Program-made: the position numbers and the translations under genes
Notes under the pieces: model-generated
Database searches by the model: none
What the model saw: the letters and a program-made list of their open reading frames with translations, nothing else
Told to the model about the DNA's origin: nothing
Shown: positions 60,740 to 64,000 of the stretch, one piece after another
Layout: the number at the start of each line of letters is the position of its first letter
Numbering within the stretch: position 1 is the first letter of the stretch
Source of the DNA: Ananas comosus
Lineage: Eukaryota; Streptophyta; Magnoliopsida; Poales; Bromeliaceae
Assembly: GCF_001540865.1 (NCBI RefSeq)
Contig: NC_033628.1
Span: 11,877,249-11,941,248 of the forward strand
Direction: 5' to 3'
DNA: 64,000 nucleotides

Positions 60740-62150
60740 CTAAAGAAAAAATAATTTATTATACCTCCTTACAAGTCCTAATGTTGTGTCATTTTTTACC
60801 ACATTACTTGCAAGTTCCTGGCACCCTAATCTCTTTTTCAATGGGAGGCTTAAACCTTTGTGGCTTTCTCTTTCCTTTGCATTGTGATTGAGGAGGATCT
60901 TTAATCGTGCATTCTGATGCAAGCATATTTACTTGGTTTGATTGTGAAATTACGATTCTGTGAAGATCTCTTGAAGGCTCCTTGATTGTCGCTTCCTCAC
61001 TTTCAAACATTTGATTAATTGATGTTAGTGATCTATTCCTTCTCAAATTATCTGACATGTAGTTTCATGTGCCTTAAAACTTTTCGAACCTTCAAAGATA
61101 AATTTTCGCATTTCTAATGTGAGGGAATATAACCTTCGAGATCTACAACGAGGATCCACCACTCATTTCTGCACTATTAGTTGGTATTCTCTTTTTTGCA
61201 TTCTTAGTGGGATGTTATAAATCTCAATATAATGCATTACTTTAAGCGCATGAGCACATAAGAGGCCATAAAATTCAAACAATTTACAAGTACAGGATAC
61301 TATATTTTCGGACGTTACAACAGTCACTATATATGTGCACATCCATTGTCTTGAAATGGACGAGTGTGATATAGGGCTGATCTTGTGTATATAGTGAATC
61401 CTTTTCCAACTAAATCAACTTATAACCCGTCATCACCCTTAATTGAGTCTTGAATTCTAAAAACATATTTCTTGTGTATATGCGGCGTGCATCTTTCTCA
61501 ATTGGATCATCTAACCATAAATTGGGCTCTCCATCCTTTGTCATAAAATCCTCTAAATCCTCTCTCTCATATTGATTATGTGCCATTTTCTTAAATTGCA
61601 TGACAAACTTGAATATTGATGTATGCGCATCTAACCATATTTTTGCCACGGCATTCATACTTTCACTACGTTGTGACGTAGACATATTGGCAAAGAAAGT
61701 ATCTCGAAAATATGCAGGGATCCATTGATATCGAATATTCCATAGCAACTGAAGATGGTTATTTTCATGCAATTCATACTTATCAAGCATTGCTGTCCAC
61801 GTATACTCAAACTCCTCAATACTTAAACTATAATTTATGCATTCTTTCAAATCATTTTCAAAGCCATCCTTAGTGTTATAAAGCACACCAAAATGCTCCT
61901 TTGCTTTTCTCATTCACATGCCACTGACAACACCTATGAACGGTGGTTGGAAAGACTTCCTCAATGGTCGTTTTCATAGCAGGATCTTGATCAGTGATAA
62001 TAGCTTTTGGGTGTCTACCATACAAGACTTTAATCCATGGTTCAAATAACCAAGTAAATGTATTAGCAGTCTCATCTCTAATGAGAGCACACCCAAAAAA
62101 TATAGACTGCAAATGATGATTAACTCCTATAAAAAGAGCAAATAACATAC
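60740..62150 (-). pseudogene. FAR1-related MULE transposase, broken
   Basis: The minus strand carries the MULE transposase core, starting LFALFIGVNHHLQSIFFGCA, then AIITDQDPAMKTTIEEVFPT (second Asp), CCQWHVNEK, and SQRSESMNAVAKIW with the catalytic Glu. A SWIM zinc finger SCTCKLFEFYGLLCAH follows near 61250. The end keeps a CCHC-knuckle outline. It is dead: the part with the first catalytic Asp and the FAR1 DNA-binding domain is lost where the LTR fragment begins at 62151, a frameshift lies near 61900, a TGA at 61163-61165 follows the SWIM domain, and two stops (60804-60806 and 60789-60791) fall inside the CCHC knuckle. Such genes are either MULE transposases or domesticated FHY3/FAR1 factors; decay here favours the transposon. 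Confidence 0.9.
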
Positions 62151-62496
62151 TGTAAGGACTGAGATTTTTGCAGTGTAGCTAAACTCTCAGTTGACGATGT
62201 TTTTGTGTGTAATTTAATTACAAAAGCACTCGTCAAGTTTCGGGCGAAAACGAGTTAAAACGGAAATTCTACGCGATTTCCAAGATTCACTTAAAGTGAA
62301 TAGTAACTCGATTTTCCGGAGAAGTCACGATGGGAAGTTGGCTTCTGGCTCGTATCGGACTCCGTTCCTAACAGTCCAATAGCTCGTTTCGACCGGGTCA
62401 GCTGTTCTGGAACCAATGGCGCTGACGGATTTCAAGTTTGACGCACGGATTTCGAGAAAATCCAAAAATACATGTTTTATATGTATTTATGTGTGT
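62151..62496. mobile_element. Inverted fragment of the 55.8-58.1 kb LTR-like block
   Basis: Starts TGTAAGGACTGAGATTTTTG, the complement of the block's right end, and matches it for about 345 bp at roughly 80-85 % (ATCGGACTCCGTTC, CTGGAACCAATGGC, GAGAAAATC and so on) before the N at 62497. Its boundary coincides with the break in the FAR1 gene. Confidence 0.85.
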
Positions 62497-62497
62497 N

Positions 62498-62844
62498 TGC
62501 TACACTAAACAGACCCTGCTTGGACTTTCTACATTCAAATGCTATTTTGGGACTTGTCTGAGGGCATCTGCACAATCTTTTTGCTTTCTTATTATGAATA
62601 GAATTCTCTTTAGTTGCTGCTCACGGTTATTGGAGCAATTTCTGATTCATCGCTTATATTGTAAACTTGATTGAATTGTATTGCTGAAAAGCAGTTTATA
62701 ACATCATTAAACTTTGTAAATGTTTTGATACTTTTGCTTATCGATAATTCTTTAGTGGCGTCTAGCTGATACAATTTCTACAATACCTTACGCTAATACT
62801 CCTCTTACCGTCTACTCGGAATCTGAGCTTAGACTATCCTCCAT
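62498..62844. other. Sequence between the LTR fragment and the second repeat unit
   Basis: It begins right after an N. No relation to the LTR-like block or to the FAR1 N-terminus was found, and no gene was recognised. Confidence 0.4.
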
Positions 62845-62932
62845 TTCTTCATTGCTTTTCTTCAAATTTCTTTTTGAAAAAACTATTATCATTTATTTAC
62901 ATGTTAATTTTAATATTTTGCGCAGGTGATTG

Positions 62933-63394
62933 ATGGCATCTACTATAAATTTTCTTGAAGATAGAACAGTTTGGTGCAAATGCAACGAGATAGCTTTAAT
63001 AAGAACTTCACAGCAAGCTAGAAGTAAAGGAAGGCAATTTTATGGATGTCGAAATTATGGAAAGAATAAGAATAACTATTGTGATTTTTTCATGTGGTGC
63101 GATAAAGTGAAATCCAAAGAACTTTTAGAACAAGAAAGTTCTACTCTTTTAAATTTGAAGGAAAGTGTAGACCGTGAACTAGCAGCATCTTCTCCAAAAA
63201 CTTCAAATGAAGAGATGCTTCAATGCATAAACTATAAGTTATCTAGTTTGGTTGAGCAAATGGAGAATCTGAAAAATAGAGTTGAAGAAGCTTCTACAAG
63301 GACAACAGCAATGGTGGAAAGAATTGAAGCCGAAAGAAAAATTTTTATTGTATTCATTTTAGCAATTATATGTATTAAACTTCTATTCGCCTAA
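62933..63394 (+). CDS. GRF zinc-finger protein with coiled coil and C-terminal membrane anchor (At4g04775-like)
   Basis: An intact frame of 153 residues from the ATG at 62933. Residues about 10-57 form a GRF zinc finger: VWCKCNEIA, then GRQFYGCRNYG and NYCDFFMWCD, with the Cys-x-Cys, Cys and Cys ligands. Residues about 65-130 form a charged heptad-like coiled coil (LSSLVEQMENLKNRVEEAS). The last 16-18 residues are hydrophobic (FIVFILAIICIKLLFA) and could be a tail anchor. This layout is common in plant proteins annotated as At4g04775-like, which are often multicopy and tied to transposons; GRF fingers in other proteins bind single-stranded nucleic acid. A TTTTGCGCAG acceptor 8 bases upstream suggests a leader intron. 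Copy 1 at 59105 is broken. Confidence 0.88.
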   Translation: MASTINFLEDRTVWCKCNEIALIRTSQQARSKGRQFYGCRNYGKNKNNYCDFFMWCDKVKSKELLEQESSTLLNLKESVDRELAASSPKTSNEEMLQCINYKLSSLVEQMENLKNRVEEASTRTTAMVERIEAERKIFIVFILAIICIKLLFA

Positions 63395-63574
63395 ATGTAA
63401 TATGAATCTACTGTGTTCATTTGAGATGTATGTAGGATATTTGCCTCACTTTTAATTGTATGAACCAACCTTGACAATTTTTTGTGTGTGAAGACTTAGT
63501 ATTAATCCACTGATTCATCTGTGTTTATAATGTGTACTTCAAAATTGTGTATGCATATTAAACTGTATCTATGC

Positions 63575-63835
63575 ATATTAAACAATAATACTCTACCACA
63601 AAGAAAAGTAAGGTCCAATACAATCACAGTCTAAACTATCACAATTCAACTAATACAACAATACTCTACCACAAAGAAAAGTAAGGTCCAATACAATCAC
63701 AGTCTAAACTATCACAATTCAACTAATACAACAATACTCTACCACAAAGAAAAGGTACAATACAACCACAGTCTAAACTATCACAATTCAACTAATACAA
63801 CAATACTCCACCACAAAAAAAAGTAAGGTACAACA
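63575..63835. repeat. 72-bp satellite array, copy 2
   Basis: About 3.5 units of the same satellite as at 60290-60560. Units within this array are more alike (AAAGTAAGGTCCAATACAAT twice) than in copy 1, suggesting recent homogenisation. Confidence 0.85.
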
Positions 63836-64000
63836 CTGATTTGTTCTTGCTTTCAAGTCTCTTCGTCATCGGTTTCTTCAAGTCTCTCGCTAAAACTTGG
63901 ATCATTAGATGGCACTTCATCAACAATCTGCAAATAATATTAATATTAGCATACTGTGAATAATAAGAAATGTAAAAATATTTGAAGAAAATAAAAAAAA

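Larger units (their letters stand above)
59021..64000. repeat. Tandem repeat of a GRF-gene/satellite/FAR1 unit (second copy incomplete)
   Basis: The order GRF zinc-finger gene, 72-bp satellite, then CACTGATTTGTTCTTGCTTT and the FAR1 tail region begins at about 59021 and again at about 62845. The second copy lacks roughly 600 bp between the gene and the satellite (59610-60230 in copy 1) and runs off the window at the start of the FAR1 3' region. Confidence 0.85.

Overview
The window is a nuclear segment of a flowering-plant genome, most likely a monocot. The basis is the split of genes by GT-AG introns, GC-rich first exons followed by AT-rich later exons, plant-only families (8-cysteine hybrid proline-rich protein, FAR1-type transposase, GRF zinc-finger proteins, plant PARP-like proteins) and dense MITE, LINE, SINE, CACTA and LTR-derived sequence. 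I cannot fix the species from sequence alone; pineapple or a relative would fit but is only a guess. Four single N bases (11061, 43328, 55823, 62497) all lie at repeat edges and probably mark assembly joins.

Left part (1-14.6 kb): the C-terminal exon of a gene that starts outside the window, ending in a motif like the RGF/GOLVEN/CLEL secreted peptides; a five-exon YbaK-domain gene (minus strand, 2498-5657) head-to-head with a four-exon gene for the mitochondrial complex I subunit NDUFB8/ASHI (plus strand, 6590-9448); an AT-rich gap with LINE tails; and a single-exon hybrid proline-rich cell-wall protein gene (minus, 14129-14563) with a clear TATA box.

Middle (14.9-26.4 kb): a non-autonomous CACTA element with TTA target duplication, an inverted-repeat MITE, then a ten-exon oxysterol-binding-protein-related gene (minus, 18071-26143) with PH and ORD domains. 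Its large first intron carries a 616-bp hAT-like element with a perfect 8-bp target duplication, and other introns carry further small elements.

Repeat-dominated part (26.4-52.5 kb): a long fold-back element, a 3.8-kb tandem duplication (about 26.89-30.69 and 30.69-34.39 kb) whose copies differ mainly by small indels, several MITE families with visible terminal inverted repeats, tRNA-derived SINEs and 5'-truncated LINEs that share the same hairpin-bearing 3' tail, and one weakly supported gene on the minus strand (about 43.6-47.0 kb).

Right part (52.8-64 kb): a GC-rich single-exon gene of the plant PARP-like/zinc-finger-associated family that seems to lack the middle of its conserved domain; a LINE remnant; a 2.3-kb LTR-like block; and a tandemly repeated unit made of a GRF zinc-finger gene, a 72-bp satellite and a decayed FAR1/MULE transposase interrupted by a piece of the same LTR-like block. 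The window ends inside the second copy of this unit.
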